A DNA stretch of 5,346 nucleotides from Sutterella sp. UBA4713 (GTDB taxonomy: Bacteria; Pseudomonadota; Gammaproteobacteria; Burkholderiales; Burkholderiaceae_F), in the NCBI GenBank assembly GCA_002404465.1, contig DHJT01000058.1, forward strand, positions 1 through 5,346. Direction: 5' to 3'. The position numbers were made by a program, and so were the translations under genes. This document shows positions 1-5,346 of this stretch, piece by piece; position 1 is the stretch's first letter, and every line of letters starts with the position of its first letter. The notes under the pieces were generated by a model that was not told the origin of the DNA, searched no databases, and was given only the letters and a program-made list of their open reading frames with translations.

Positions 1-28
1 GCGCGTCTACCAATTTCGCCACGACCGC
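1..28 (-). tRNA. tRNA-Leu, 5' portion only (cut by the left window edge)
   Basis: Read on the minus strand from position 28, the sequence begins with a 7-nt acceptor arm (GCGGTCG), TG, then a D arm GCG...CGC around the loop text TTGGTAGACGC, which is typical of bacterial leucine tRNAs. The anticodon, variable arm and 3' end lie outside the window, so the isoacceptor cannot be read. In E. coli the tRNA after secG is leuU, with anticodon GAG, so the same identity is plausible here but is inference. No promoter-like sequence is visible in the 44 bases between secG and this tRNA, so it is probably cotranscribed with secG and released by processing. Confidence 0.88.
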
Positions 29-43
29 ATACCGGATTTTTCG

Positions 44-64
44 CTTCCCGGTCCTGCCGGGAAG
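44..64 (-). other. Hairpin between secG and tRNA-Leu
   Basis: Positions 44-51 (CTTCCCGG) and 57-64 (CCGGGAAG) form a perfect 8-bp stem with a 5-nt loop. It starts 8 bases after the secG stop codon and ends 15 bases before the tRNA. On the minus strand it is followed by CGAAAAATCC, which lacks a T tract, so it is not a classical intrinsic terminator. It may protect the secG mRNA 3' end, mark a processing site for release of the tRNA, or attenuate transcription. The stem is directly visible; its role is inferred. Confidence 0.6.
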
Positions 65-72
65 TCGGCATT

Positions 73-429
73 CTAGCGCGGAACCTGATTGGATTGCAAG
101 TTGTTATCCGTTGTCGTTTCCGTGCCGGTTGTCTGTTCCATCGTCATCGTACCGAGCACGCCCGAAGCATTCTGGCGCACATTCTTTTGGTATGCCCCGG
201 AACCCATCGTAATGGCCAGAGTTGCACAAAAGAAAATCGTTGCGGCAACGGCTGTCGAACGCGACAAAAAGTTCGCCGATCCGGAGGCTCCGAAAACGGA
301 ACCGGAGGCTCCCGACCCGAAAGCAGCGCCTAAATCAGCTCCTTTACCGTGCTGTAACAGCACCAAAATGATGACGGCGACGGCAGAGATAATCTGCACG
401 ACAACCGCGATGCTCAAAATCATTTGCAT
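73..429 (-). CDS. secG: Preprotein translocase subunit SecG
   Basis: SecG is the small, non-essential inner-membrane subunit of the SecYEG translocon and assists SecA-driven export of unfolded proteins. The 118-residue product is close to the 110 residues of E. coli SecG. It shows the family layout: a first membrane helix at about residues 4-25, the conserved cytoplasmic segment with LLQHGKGADLGAAFG, a glycine/serine-rich stretch ending near NFLSRSTA, a second helix at about 58-77, and a polar tail rich in Thr, Gln and Asn. The start is the ATG at 429, with AGGA at 437-440 placed 7 bases upstream. A second in-frame ATG two codons later is less well spaced. It lies 19 bases behind tpiA with no promoter visible in the gap, so the two are very likely one transcript, continuing into the tRNA-Leu. 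Confidence 0.96.
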   Translation of the reverse strand: MQMILSIAVVVQIISAVAVIILVLLQHGKGADLGAAFGSGASGSVFGASGSANFLSRSTAVAATIFFCATLAITMGSGAYQKNVRQNASGVLGTMTMEQTTGTETTTDNNLQSNQVPR

Positions 430-448
430 GTTAGTTTCCTATGGCGAC

Positions 449-1198
449 TTACGCTGCAGCGCAAATCTTGTAAAAATCATCAGCCTTCAAGGCAGCACCG
501 CCGATCAGTCCGCCGTCGATATCAGGCTGACCGAAGAGTTCGGCTGCATTTGCCGGCTTAACGGAACCGCCGTACAGAATACGAAGTTCGGAAGCGACCT
601 GCGGATCGACCTTGGCAATAAAGGCACGGATGGCGGCATGCACTTGCTGAGCCTGAGCCGGCGTTGCGGTTTTACCCGTTCCGATAGCCCAAACCGGTTC
701 GTAAGCGAGAACGCCCTGAAGCAGAGCCTTGACGCCGACGGCATCCATCACGGCCTTAACCTGGCGCTCGACGACCTCGATAGTCTTACCGGCCTCACGT
801 TCGGCAAGCGTCTCTCCGATGCAGACGATGGGTTTTAAGCCCTTATCAATCGCGGCCTTGGTCTTAGCGGCAACGCGCGCATCCGTATCACCGAAATACG
901 TACGACGCTCGGAGTGACCTGTCAGAACCCAGCCGGCACCGACATCAACGAGCATCGAAGCGGCCGTTTCTCCCGTGTAAGCACCGTGATCGTATTCGCT
1001 CACGTCTTCGCCGCCGAAACCGACCGCGGACCCCTTGAACGCCACGGCAAGTTGCGGAACATAAATAGCCGGAGCGCAAACGACGACATCACACTTTAAA
1101 GAGCCGACGCGGGGCAAGAAAGATTCAATCCAGGCGGCATTGGCGGCCGTCGATCCGTTCATTTTCCAGTTTGCTGCAACAAGCGGTTTACGAGACAT
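449..1198 (-). CDS. tpiA: Triosephosphate isomerase
   Basis: The product is the cytosolic glycolytic enzyme that interconverts dihydroxyacetone phosphate and glyceraldehyde 3-phosphate. The 249-residue protein has the usual length of a TIM barrel. The catalytic set is visible: Asn10 and Lys12 in NWKMNG, the electrophilic His95 in LTGHSERR, and the base Glu167 in AYEPVWAIGTG. Flexible loop 6 (GTGKTATP, about 173-180) and the phosphate-binding YGGSV (209-213) and GGLIGGA (229-235) follow. One small oddity is GGED at 62-65, where many relatives have Gln before the Asn/Asp; I would not infer a functional change from it. The start ATG at 1198 has AGGA at 1209-1212, 10 bases upstream in an A-rich leader. 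The gene follows pnp after 94 bases containing a hairpin. A possible promoter in that gap (TTGATC, 17 bases, AACTAT) is too weak to call, so readthrough from pnp is possible. Confidence 0.98.
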   Translation of the reverse strand: MSRKPLVAANWKMNGSTAANAAWIESFLPRVGSLKCDVVVCAPAIYVPQLAVAFKGSAVGFGGEDVSEYDHGAYTGETAASMLVDVGAGWVLTGHSERRTYFGDTDARVAAKTKAAIDKGLKPIVCIGETLAEREAGKTIEVVERQVKAVMDAVGVKALLQGVLAYEPVWAIGTGKTATPAQAQQVHAAIRAFIAKVDPQVASELRILYGGSVKPANAAELFGQPDIDGGLIGGAALKADDFYKICAAA

Positions 1199-1246
1199 TT
1201 TTTATTTTTCCTTAAGAAGTTTTTATCGGGAATAGTTGATTTTATA

Positions 1247-1279
1247 GAAGGGAGGATCAAAAACAAACTCCCTCCCTTC
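1247..1279 (-). terminator. Hairpin in the pnp-tpiA gap, possible terminator or 3'-end stem
   Basis: Positions 1247-1255 (GAAGGGAGG) and 1271-1279 (CCTCCCTTC) are perfect reverse complements: a 9-bp stem around a 15-nt loop, starting 13 bases after the pnp stop codon. On the minus strand the stem is followed by TATAAAATC, which is a poor terminator tail, while the loop itself carries TTTGTTTTT. On the plus strand the tail CGATATTTTGATTTTATT is richer in T, but no plus-strand gene is present to need it. It may be a partial terminator, or a stem that protects the pnp mRNA end and separates pnp from tpiA expression. The hairpin is seen; its function is inferred. Confidence 0.5.
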
Positions 1280-1292
1280 CGATATTTTGATT

Positions 1293-3440
1293 TTATTCTT
1301 CGCGGATATCGCTGTCAGCACTCTCAGGTGCTTCGTCCTTTAAAAGTGCTTTCATCGAGAGGCGCACACGGCCCTTTTCATCAATTCCGATGACCTTGAC
1401 GCGCACGACCTGTCCTTCTTTCAAGTAGTCACTCACTTGATTGACACGTTCGCGGGCAATCTGGCTGATGTGAAGCAGACCGTCCTTACCGGGCAACAGA
1501 GAAACAATGGCGCCGAAATCCAAAAGCCGCTGCACGGTTCCTTCGTATGTCTGGCCGACTTCAAGTTCCGCGGTAATCTGCTCGATACGCTTCTTGGCCT
1601 CGGCAATCTTTTCAACATTGCTCGAAGCAAGCGTGACCGTACCGTCATCTTCGATGTTAATCTCGCAACCGGTCTCCTCAACGAGGCTGCGGATTGTGGC
1701 ACCGCCCTTGCCGATGACATCGCGAATTTTCTCGGGATTAATCTTGAAGGTTTCAAGACGCGGAGCCCAATCGGAAAGCGCCTTGGCACCGCCGCCGGCC
1801 ATCTCATGCATCTTGCCGAGAATGTGCATGCGACCCTCATGAGCCTGCGCCAATGCCGCCTGCATAATTTCGGTCGTAATGCCTTCAATCTTGATGTCCA
1901 TCTGAAGAGCCGTCACTCCGTTTTCGGTACCGGCCACCTTAAAGTCCATATCCCCTAAGTGGTCTTCATCGCCGAGGATATCCGTGAGAACGGCAAACTT
2001 ATTGCCTTCCTTAATCAGTCCCATCGCCACGCCGGCCACGTAATCTTTCAGGGGAACTCCGGCATCTAAAAGCGACAAACAGCCGCCGCAAACACTTGCC
2101 ATAGAGCTCGATCCGTTGGATTCGCAAATCTCACTGACAACGCGAATCGAATACGGAAATTCTTCCTCGGAAGGAATTACGGCCTTTAAGGCACGTTTGG
2201 CCAGGCGTCCGTGACCGATTTCACGACGCTTGGGGCTACCGACACGTCCCGTTTCCCCCGTGGCAAACGGAGGCATGTTGTAATGCAAAATGAAACGCTC
2301 GCGACTCTCACCCATAATCGAATCAACAATCTGCTCATCTTGCTTAGTTCCGAGCGTCGTCAAAACGAGCGCCTGTGTTTCTCCGCGAGTAAACAGAGCC
2401 GATCCGTGTGTACGCGGCAACACGCCCTGACGAATTTCAATCGGTCGAACCGTACGGGTATCACGTCCGTCAATGCGGGGTTTACCTTCCAAAATGTTCG
2501 AACGCACGATATGCGCTTCCATTTCAAACAGAATCCCGTTGACCTCGTTTAAATCGGGAGCTTCCGTCCCGGCCGCTTCCGCTTCGGCATTTAAGGTTGT
2601 TTCAACAAGTTCGTAGACTTCGCGCAGTTTTTCGTTGCGGGCCTGTTTTTCACGAATCGTATAGGCTTCGGCTAAACCGGCATCGGCAATCGCATGAATG
2701 CGGGCAATCAACGCTTCGTTCTTTGCCGGCGGTTGCCAATCCCACGCAGGTTTGCCGGCCTCAGCAACCAAATCGTGAATGGCGTTAATGGCAACCTGCA
2801 ATTGTTCATGACCGTACGTCACGGCCCCGAGCATCGTTTCCTCGGAAAGCCGATCGGCTTCGGACTCGACCATCAGGACGGCACGCTCGGTACCGGCCAC
2901 AACCAAATCGAGCTTGCTCTCGGGCATTTGGCTCAGTTTCGGATTGCAGACAAATTCGCCGTTAATGTAACCGACACGGCACGCTCCGATCGGTCCTTTA
3001 AAGGGGATTCCGGAAATCATCAGAGCAGCCGAGGCGCCGATCATCGAAGGAATGTCCGGATCGACCTCCGGGTCAACGGAGACAACGTGAATGATGACCT
3101 GAACCTCATTGAAAAACCCGTCCGGGAAAAGCGGACGAATCGGGCGATCAATCAGGCGACTTGTGAGCGTTTCTTTTTCGCTCGGACGGCCTTCTCGTTT
3201 GAAAAAACCGCCGGGGAACTTGCCGGCCGCATAGGTTTTTTCAATGTAATCGACCGTAAGCGGGAAAAAGTCCTGCCCCGGCTTTGTTTCTTTTTTAGCA
3301 ACGACAGTGGCGAGAACAACCGTATCGTCCATCTGACAGAGGACGGCACCCGTAGCCTGGCGTGCAATCTCACCGGTCGTGAGCGTCACATTGTGATCGC
3401 CGAACCGGAAAGATTTGGAGACTTTGTTAAACATGGTCAT
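1293..3440 (-). CDS. pnp: Polynucleotide phosphorylase (polyribonucleotide nucleotidyltransferase)
   Basis: PNPase degrades RNA 3' to 5' by phosphorolysis, releasing nucleoside diphosphates, and is a component of degradosomes with RNase E and a helicase. The 715-residue product matches the E. coli length of 711. Domains in order: first RNase PH core about 13-215 with FFKREGRPSE at 79-88; helical linker about 240-320; second, catalytic RNase PH core about 325-545, with metal-site residues Asp493, Asp499 and Lys501 in DEDHLGDMDFK (equivalent to E. coli D486, D492 and K494); KH domain about 553-615 with the GKGG loop at 577-580; S1 domain about 624-696. The start ATG at 3440 has AGGA at 3451-3454, 10 bases upstream. 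The next in-frame ATG (3434) would be 16 bases away and is less likely. It lies downstream of rpsO, the classical rpsO-pnp order, and its leader may be structured. Confidence 0.98.
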   Translation of the reverse strand: MTMFNKVSKSFRFGDHNVTLTTGEIARQATGAVLCQMDDTVVLATVVAKKETKPGQDFFPLTVDYIEKTYAAGKFPGGFFKREGRPSEKETLTSRLIDRPIRPLFPDGFFNEVQVIIHVVSVDPEVDPDIPSMIGASAALMISGIPFKGPIGACRVGYINGEFVCNPKLSQMPESKLDLVVAGTERAVLMVESEADRLSEETMLGAVTYGHEQLQVAINAIHDLVAEAGKPAWDWQPPAKNEALIARIHAIADAGLAEAYTIREKQARNEKLREVYELVETTLNAEAEAAGTEAPDLNEVNGILFEMEAHIVRSNILEGKPRIDGRDTRTVRPIEIRQGVLPRTHGSALFTRGETQALVLTTLGTKQDEQIVDSIMGESRERFILHYNMPPFATGETGRVGSPKRREIGHGRLAKRALKAVIPSEEEFPYSIRVVSEICESNGSSSMASVCGGCLSLLDAGVPLKDYVAGVAMGLIKEGNKFAVLTDILGDEDHLGDMDFKVAGTENGVTALQMDIKIEGITTEIMQAALAQAHEGRMHILGKMHEMAGGGAKALSDWAPRLETFKINPEKIRDVIGKGGATIRSLVEETGCEINIEDDGTVTLASSNVEKIAEAKKRIEQITAELEVGQTYEGTVQRLLDFGAIVSLLPGKDGLLHISQIARERVNQVSDYLKEGQVVRVKVIGIDEKGRVRLSMKALLKDEAPESADSDIREE

Positions 3441-3467
3441 AGAAATCGATTCCTTTTTTCTACTACC

Positions 3468-3562
3468 CGCGTCCGACGTGATTTAAGGCACGTTTCCTTC
3501 ATTGACGGCACGCTGCGGCATCGAAATTCTCATGCGCAAGAAAACACCGACGTCGCAACGCG
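3468..3562 (-). promoter_or_regulatory. Predicted structured leader of pnp
   Basis: Within the 231-bp rpsO-pnp gap, positions 3468-3479 can pair with 3550-3562: CGCGT with ACGCG and CGACGT with ACGTCG, about 11 base pairs interrupted by a small 1x2 internal loop. Inside this arch, TGC-GCAT (3514-3521, one bulged G) pairs with ATGCGCA (3532-3538) to form a second hairpin. The structure ends about 27 bases before the pnp start. In E. coli, pnp expression is autoregulated through an RNase III-cut leader stem that PNPase then degrades. A similar role here is inference from position and shape only. No convincing promoter was found in this gap, so pnp may depend on readthrough from rpsO or on an unrecognised promoter. 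Confidence 0.35.
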
Positions 3563-3633
3563 CGAAACCATCCGGAAAACTCTACTCTTACTCTGCGACA
3601 GACACGGGAAAAAACAAGCAAACAAATACCATC

Positions 3634-3660
3634 GCGGCCGCTTTATTAAAGAGCGGCCGC
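3634..3660 (-). terminator. Terminator-like hairpin after rpsO
   Basis: Two copies of GCGGCCGC, at 3634-3641 and 3653-3660, form an 8-bp all-GC stem that a T-A pair (3642 with 3652) extends, around an AT-rich loop. It begins 11 bases after the rpsO stop codon. On the minus strand it is followed by GATGGTATTTG and then a T-rich stretch including TTGTTTTTT, which is an imperfect U tract. This is the position of the E. coli rpsO terminator that separates rpsO from pnp while allowing readthrough. Partial termination is therefore the most likely role. Confidence 0.7.
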
Positions 3661-3671
3661 AAAAGGTGAAA

Positions 3672-3935
3672 TCACTTACGAAGCTTCAGCTCATCAATGA
3701 GTTTGCGATAGGCCGGCAAATCCGTACGCTTGAGGTAATCCAAAAGCTTGCGACGACGGCTGACCATCTTCAAAAGACCGCGACGAGAGTGGTGATCTTT
3801 GACGTGCTCCTTGAAGTGGTCCGTAAGACCGTTAATGCGGGCCGTAAGCAACGCAACCTGAACCTCGGGAGAACCCGTGTCAGCCGGTGTACGTTGGAAC
3901 TTAGCGACAATCTGACTCTTCTCAATTGTTGACAT
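3672..3935 (-). CDS. rpsO: 30S ribosomal protein S15
   Basis: S15 is a primary 16S rRNA-binding protein of the small-subunit platform; it binds the central-domain three-way junction and contributes to an intersubunit bridge. The 87-residue product is near the usual 88-89 residues and has the conserved features TGSPEVQVALLTARI (about 20-34), the helix 2-3 region LTDHFKEHVKDHHSRRGLL (37-55) with the RNA-contacting His, Asp and Ser cluster, and the basic SRRRKLLDYLK segment (59-69). The start is the ATG at 3935, with a weak AGG at 3942-3944 spaced 6 bases away. A promoter at 4013-4040 and a foldable leader lie upstream. A GC-rich hairpin and then pnp lie downstream. In E. coli, S15 represses its own translation through its leader. 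Confidence 0.98.
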   Translation of the reverse strand: MSTIEKSQIVAKFQRTPADTGSPEVQVALLTARINGLTDHFKEHVKDHHSRRGLLKMVSRRRKLLDYLKRTDLPAYRKLIDELKLRK

Positions 3936-4006
3936 ACTGTACCTATATAAAAAGGGAGGTTAGAACAAGCGACACAGGTGTCTTCCCGCCCGTGTCGTGA
4001 ATTAAG
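3936..4006 (-). promoter_or_regulatory. rpsO mRNA leader with alternative stems, candidate S15 autoregulatory element
   Basis: From the predicted transcription start near 4006 the leader is about 70 nt. CGACAC (3992-3997 read on the minus strand) can pair with GTGTCG (3970-3975), a 6-bp stem with a 16-nt loop. A second GACAC copy (3978-3982) competes for the same GTGTC. The loop contains GGGCGGG (3985-3991), which can partly pair with CCTCCC (3954-3959) downstream, giving a possible H-type pseudoknot. CCTCCC is next to ACCT, which can pair with the AGGT containing the weak ribosome binding site. Known rpsO leaders use varied structures for S15 feedback, so a regulatory role is reasonable but unproven. 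Confidence 0.4.
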
Positions 4007-4012
4007 GGGCGT

Positions 4013-4040
4013 ATTCTAGAGAAAAACCACAATAAATCAA
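4013..4040 (-). promoter_or_regulatory. Sigma-70-type promoter for rpsO
   Basis: On the minus strand, TTGATT (4035-4040; four of six matches to TTGACA) is followed after 16 bases by TAGAAT (4013-4018; five of six matches to TATAAT). Transcription would start near 4006, about 70 bases before the rpsO ATG. It is the best promoter match seen in the window. The -35 element sits within the T-rich tail of the upstream terminator-like stem. Confidence 0.65.
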
Positions 4041-4042
4041 AA

Positions 4043-4091
4043 TTCCGATCCGAAACGGCCGATAAGTCCGTTACAGTCGGATTGATCGGAA
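4043..4091 (-). terminator. Terminator-like structure at the end of the permease gene
   Basis: On the minus strand TTCCGATC (4084-4091, inside the last codons of the permease gene) pairs perfectly over 8 bp with GATCGGAA (4043-4050). The 33-nt interior holds a smaller TCCG/CGGA hairpin (4078-4081 with 4067-4070) that spans the stop codon. The closing arm is followed directly by TTTTGATTTATTG. An 8-bp closing stem with a T-rich tail fits an intrinsic terminator for the arfB-permease transcript. The large interior makes it less certain than a simple hairpin. Confidence 0.5.
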
Positions 4092-5033
4092 CGCCGCCAT
4101 CGAAACAAGCACACCGATCAAAAGAAGACTTAAACCGGTCACCATCGTCAAATTCGGCCACTCCCCTCGCCATATGTGAGCAAAAATAACGGCAAAAATC
4201 GTCTCAAATACGATCATTTGCCCGGCAAGCGCCGTCGGAAGGCGCTGACTCATCGCATTCCAAAATGCAATACCGATCCACGAGCACACCAAACCGGACC
4301 CGGTTACGACAAAAATAAACCATATCGGACGCGCACCGAGAAGCGCCGTCTGCGTCGGATCACTGTACCAGTAAACAGCATACAGTAAGAGCGCAAAGGG
4401 CATCGTCACCAGTCCTTGAGCCGTCGACCATGTTCTCGGCGAGCGACTCGGATGATCCGTGAGCCAATCGGCGTTGCGAATCGGGTACCAGGTCCAAAGA
4501 GTGAGCGCTAAGAGCCCGAAAGCAGCCCCGATCCAAAACCGCACACCGTTGCCGTCGTTGGCACGGGTCACGGCATCTAATTCGCCGCTATTGGCCAGAG
4601 CAAATCCGACAACGACGAGAGCAAGACCCGGTGCAAGTTTTTTCCAAGCTAAAGCACGATGTCGTTTTCTATCGCGCCAGTTGGCGATAACGGCAACGGA
4701 AACCGGAATCACGGACATACACATGCCGGCAAGCGGTGCCCCGGCATACTGAATGCAACTTGCAAGAGCCCAGTAATAAACGATGTTTCCGATAACGCCG
4801 AGCTTAGCGACGTACCACCAATCCGCCGCGCTATAGCAAGCCAACTCTCGCCTTTCAAGCCAAATAAGCGGAACGGCCACGAGCCCGAAGCTGACAAAGC
4901 GACCTGCCGTGATGTACACCGGGTCGTAGTCAGGAAGTGCAAGCGGCACAAGGTACACAAGGCCCCACAGCATGCATGCAAAAACGCCGCAAGAAAATCC
5001 GACGGTCAGATTCCTGTCTCGAGCGTCCAACAT
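4071..5033 (-). CDS. EamA/DMT-superfamily permease, substrate unknown
   Basis: The 320-residue product is an inner-membrane protein of the drug/metabolite transporter superfamily. About ten membrane helices can be placed, near residues 10-30, 39-58, 75-92, 97-117, 131-147, 165-182, 205-223, 236-256, 264-286 and 294-315, in two five-helix halves as expected of EamA proteins. Family-like features include ITAGRFVSFG near 41-50, YYWALASCIQYAGAPLAGM near 86-104 in the first half, and ALAGQMIVFETIFAVIFAHI near 268-287 in the second. Substrates of such proteins range from amino acids to metabolites and drugs, and nothing here identifies this one. The start ATG at 5031-5033 has a strong AGGAG 8 bases upstream. 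It overlaps the arfB stop by one base, so translation is probably coupled. The stop codon lies inside a terminator-like structure. Confidence 0.9.
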   Translation of the reverse strand: MLDARDRNLTVGFSCGVFACMLWGLVYLVPLALPDYDPVYITAGRFVSFGLVAVPLIWLERRELACYSAADWWYVAKLGVIGNIVYYWALASCIQYAGAPLAGMCMSVIPVSVAVIANWRDRKRHRALAWKKLAPGLALVVVGFALANSGELDAVTRANDGNGVRFWIGAAFGLLALTLWTWYPIRNADWLTDHPSRSPRTWSTAQGLVTMPFALLLYAVYWYSDPTQTALLGARPIWFIFVVTGSGLVCSWIGIAFWNAMSQRLPTALAGQMIVFETIFAVIFAHIWRGEWPNLTMVTGLSLLLIGVLVSMAAFRSIRL

Positions 5034-5346
5034 CAGTCATACTCCTTTCGGCAACGCAAGCGTTTGATTTCCGAACGTATCGCCTTATCCTTTAAACGAC
5101 GCACCGCCGATGCTCGGGTCGGACGCGTAGCAATACGACGCGCCACAGGCCGCATCGCGCACGCAATCATTTTTTGAAGTCTCTGAAACGCCGCCCTGCG
5201 ATTGGCTTCCTGCGTACGAAATTCCTGAGCTTTGACAAACAAAACTCCCGTGCCGGTCATGTTTCGCGCGAAAAGTGTTCGGATACGCAGACACACCGAT
5301 TCCGAAAGATTCAGTTCCGACAAATCGATTTGTGCGAAAACGGCGG
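5033..5346 (-). CDS. arfB: Peptidyl-tRNA hydrolase ArfB (YaeJ), C-terminal part; gene runs off the right edge
   Basis: ArfB is a class I release-factor-like protein that frees nascent chains from ribosomes stalled without a stop codon. The reading frame stays open to the window edge, giving about 103 residues. They align by eye with E. coli ArfB from about residue 36 to its end at 140: AVFAQIDL matches the AIHLRFDI region, then VLFVKAQEFRTQEANR matches VIVIKAQEYRSQELNR, followed by a basic tail with RPTRAS and RRL. This tail occupies the mRNA entry channel in the known complex. By this alignment the catalytic GGQ would lie only about 8 residues beyond the edge, so it cannot be checked. A shorter frame from a TTG at 5323 is not the true start, because conserved sequence continues upstream. 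The stop overlaps the permease start (TGATG). Confidence 0.9.
   Translation of the reverse strand, partial: AVFAQIDLSELNLSESVCLRIRTLFARNMTGTGVLFVKAQEFRTQEANRRAAFQRLQKMIACAMRPVARRIATRPTRASAVRRLKDKAIRSEIKRLRCRKEYD
5042..5046 (-). promoter_or_regulatory. Ribosome binding site of the permease gene inside arfB
   Basis: AGGAG on the minus strand lies within the last codons of arfB, 8 bases before the permease ATG. It is the strongest Shine-Dalgarno match in the window and fixes that start codon. Together with the one-base stop/start overlap it indicates coupled or reinitiating translation. Confidence 0.75.

Noticed and set aside
89..838. A 249-codon open frame on the plus strand, opposite secG and the 3' part of tpiA.
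   Set aside because: It is a shadow of clear secG and tpiA coding sequence, with no recognisable domain.
1199..1246. Possible tpiA promoter, TTGATC (overlapping the hairpin arm) then 17 bases then AACTAT.
   Set aside because: The -10 matches only three of six consensus positions, and the nearby TATAAA has no partner at the right distance. It is too weak to annotate.
2694..3932. A 412-codon open frame on the plus strand, antisense to most of rpsO, the pnp leader and the 5' part of pnp.
   Set aside because: It lies opposite two strongly conserved genes, its translation shows no recognisable domain, and I see no convincing ribosome binding site or promoter. Long antisense frames are common opposite biased coding sequence.
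5033..5323. A complete 96-residue small protein beginning at a TTG codon.
   Set aside because: The same frame continues upstream to the window edge with sequence that matches ArfB, so this is the C-terminal part of a longer gene and not a separate small gene.
1..5346. A novel defence, mobile or biosynthetic system.
   Set aside because: All genes are recognisable housekeeping genes or a common transporter family. There are no repeat arrays, transposase or integrase genes, or unexplained reading frames, and no gap is longer than 231 bases.

Overview
This window is a stretch of conserved housekeeping genes from a proteobacterium, most likely a betaproteobacterium of the order Burkholderiales. 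The main evidence is the order arfB - EamA transporter - rpsO - pnp - tpiA - secG - tRNA-Leu, all read on the minus strand. The block tpiA-secG-tRNA-Leu close behind rpsO-pnp is, from general knowledge, typical of Burkholderiales, where the nuo (complex I) operon usually follows the tRNA. Base composition looks close to 50% G+C, lower than Burkholderia or Bordetella. That would fit a host-associated lineage such as the Sutterellaceae, but this is inference and no database search was possible.

Layout, in the direction of transcription (right to left). The window opens inside arfB, a stop-codon-independent peptidyl-tRNA hydrolase that rescues stalled ribosomes; its N-terminus and GGQ motif lie beyond the right edge. 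arfB overlaps by one base (TGATG) with a ten-helix EamA/DMT-family permease. A terminator-like stem at 4043-4091 spans the permease stop codon, and its T-rich tail runs into a good sigma-70-type promoter for rpsO. rpsO (ribosomal protein S15) has a leader of about 70 nt that can fold, and a GC-rich terminator-like hairpin after its stop codon. A 231-bp gap follows, then pnp (polynucleotide phosphorylase), whose leader can form a long stem reminiscent of the RNase III-processed leader of E. coli pnp. After pnp come a 9-bp hairpin, tpiA (triosephosphate isomerase), secG (SecYEG translocon subunit), another hairpin, and the 5' end of a leucine tRNA cut by the left edge.

Functionally these are translation, RNA turnover, ribosome rescue, protein export and central carbon metabolism genes. 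The reading frames that lie wholly in the window are intact, with catalytic and signature residues present. I see no mobile elements, CRISPR arrays, prophage genes, broken genes or evidence of a new defence or biosynthetic system. The points worth a second look are RNA-level: the terminator/promoter overlap, a possible S15-responsive rpsO leader, the pnp leader stem and two intergenic hairpins. No gap between genes exceeds 300 bases.
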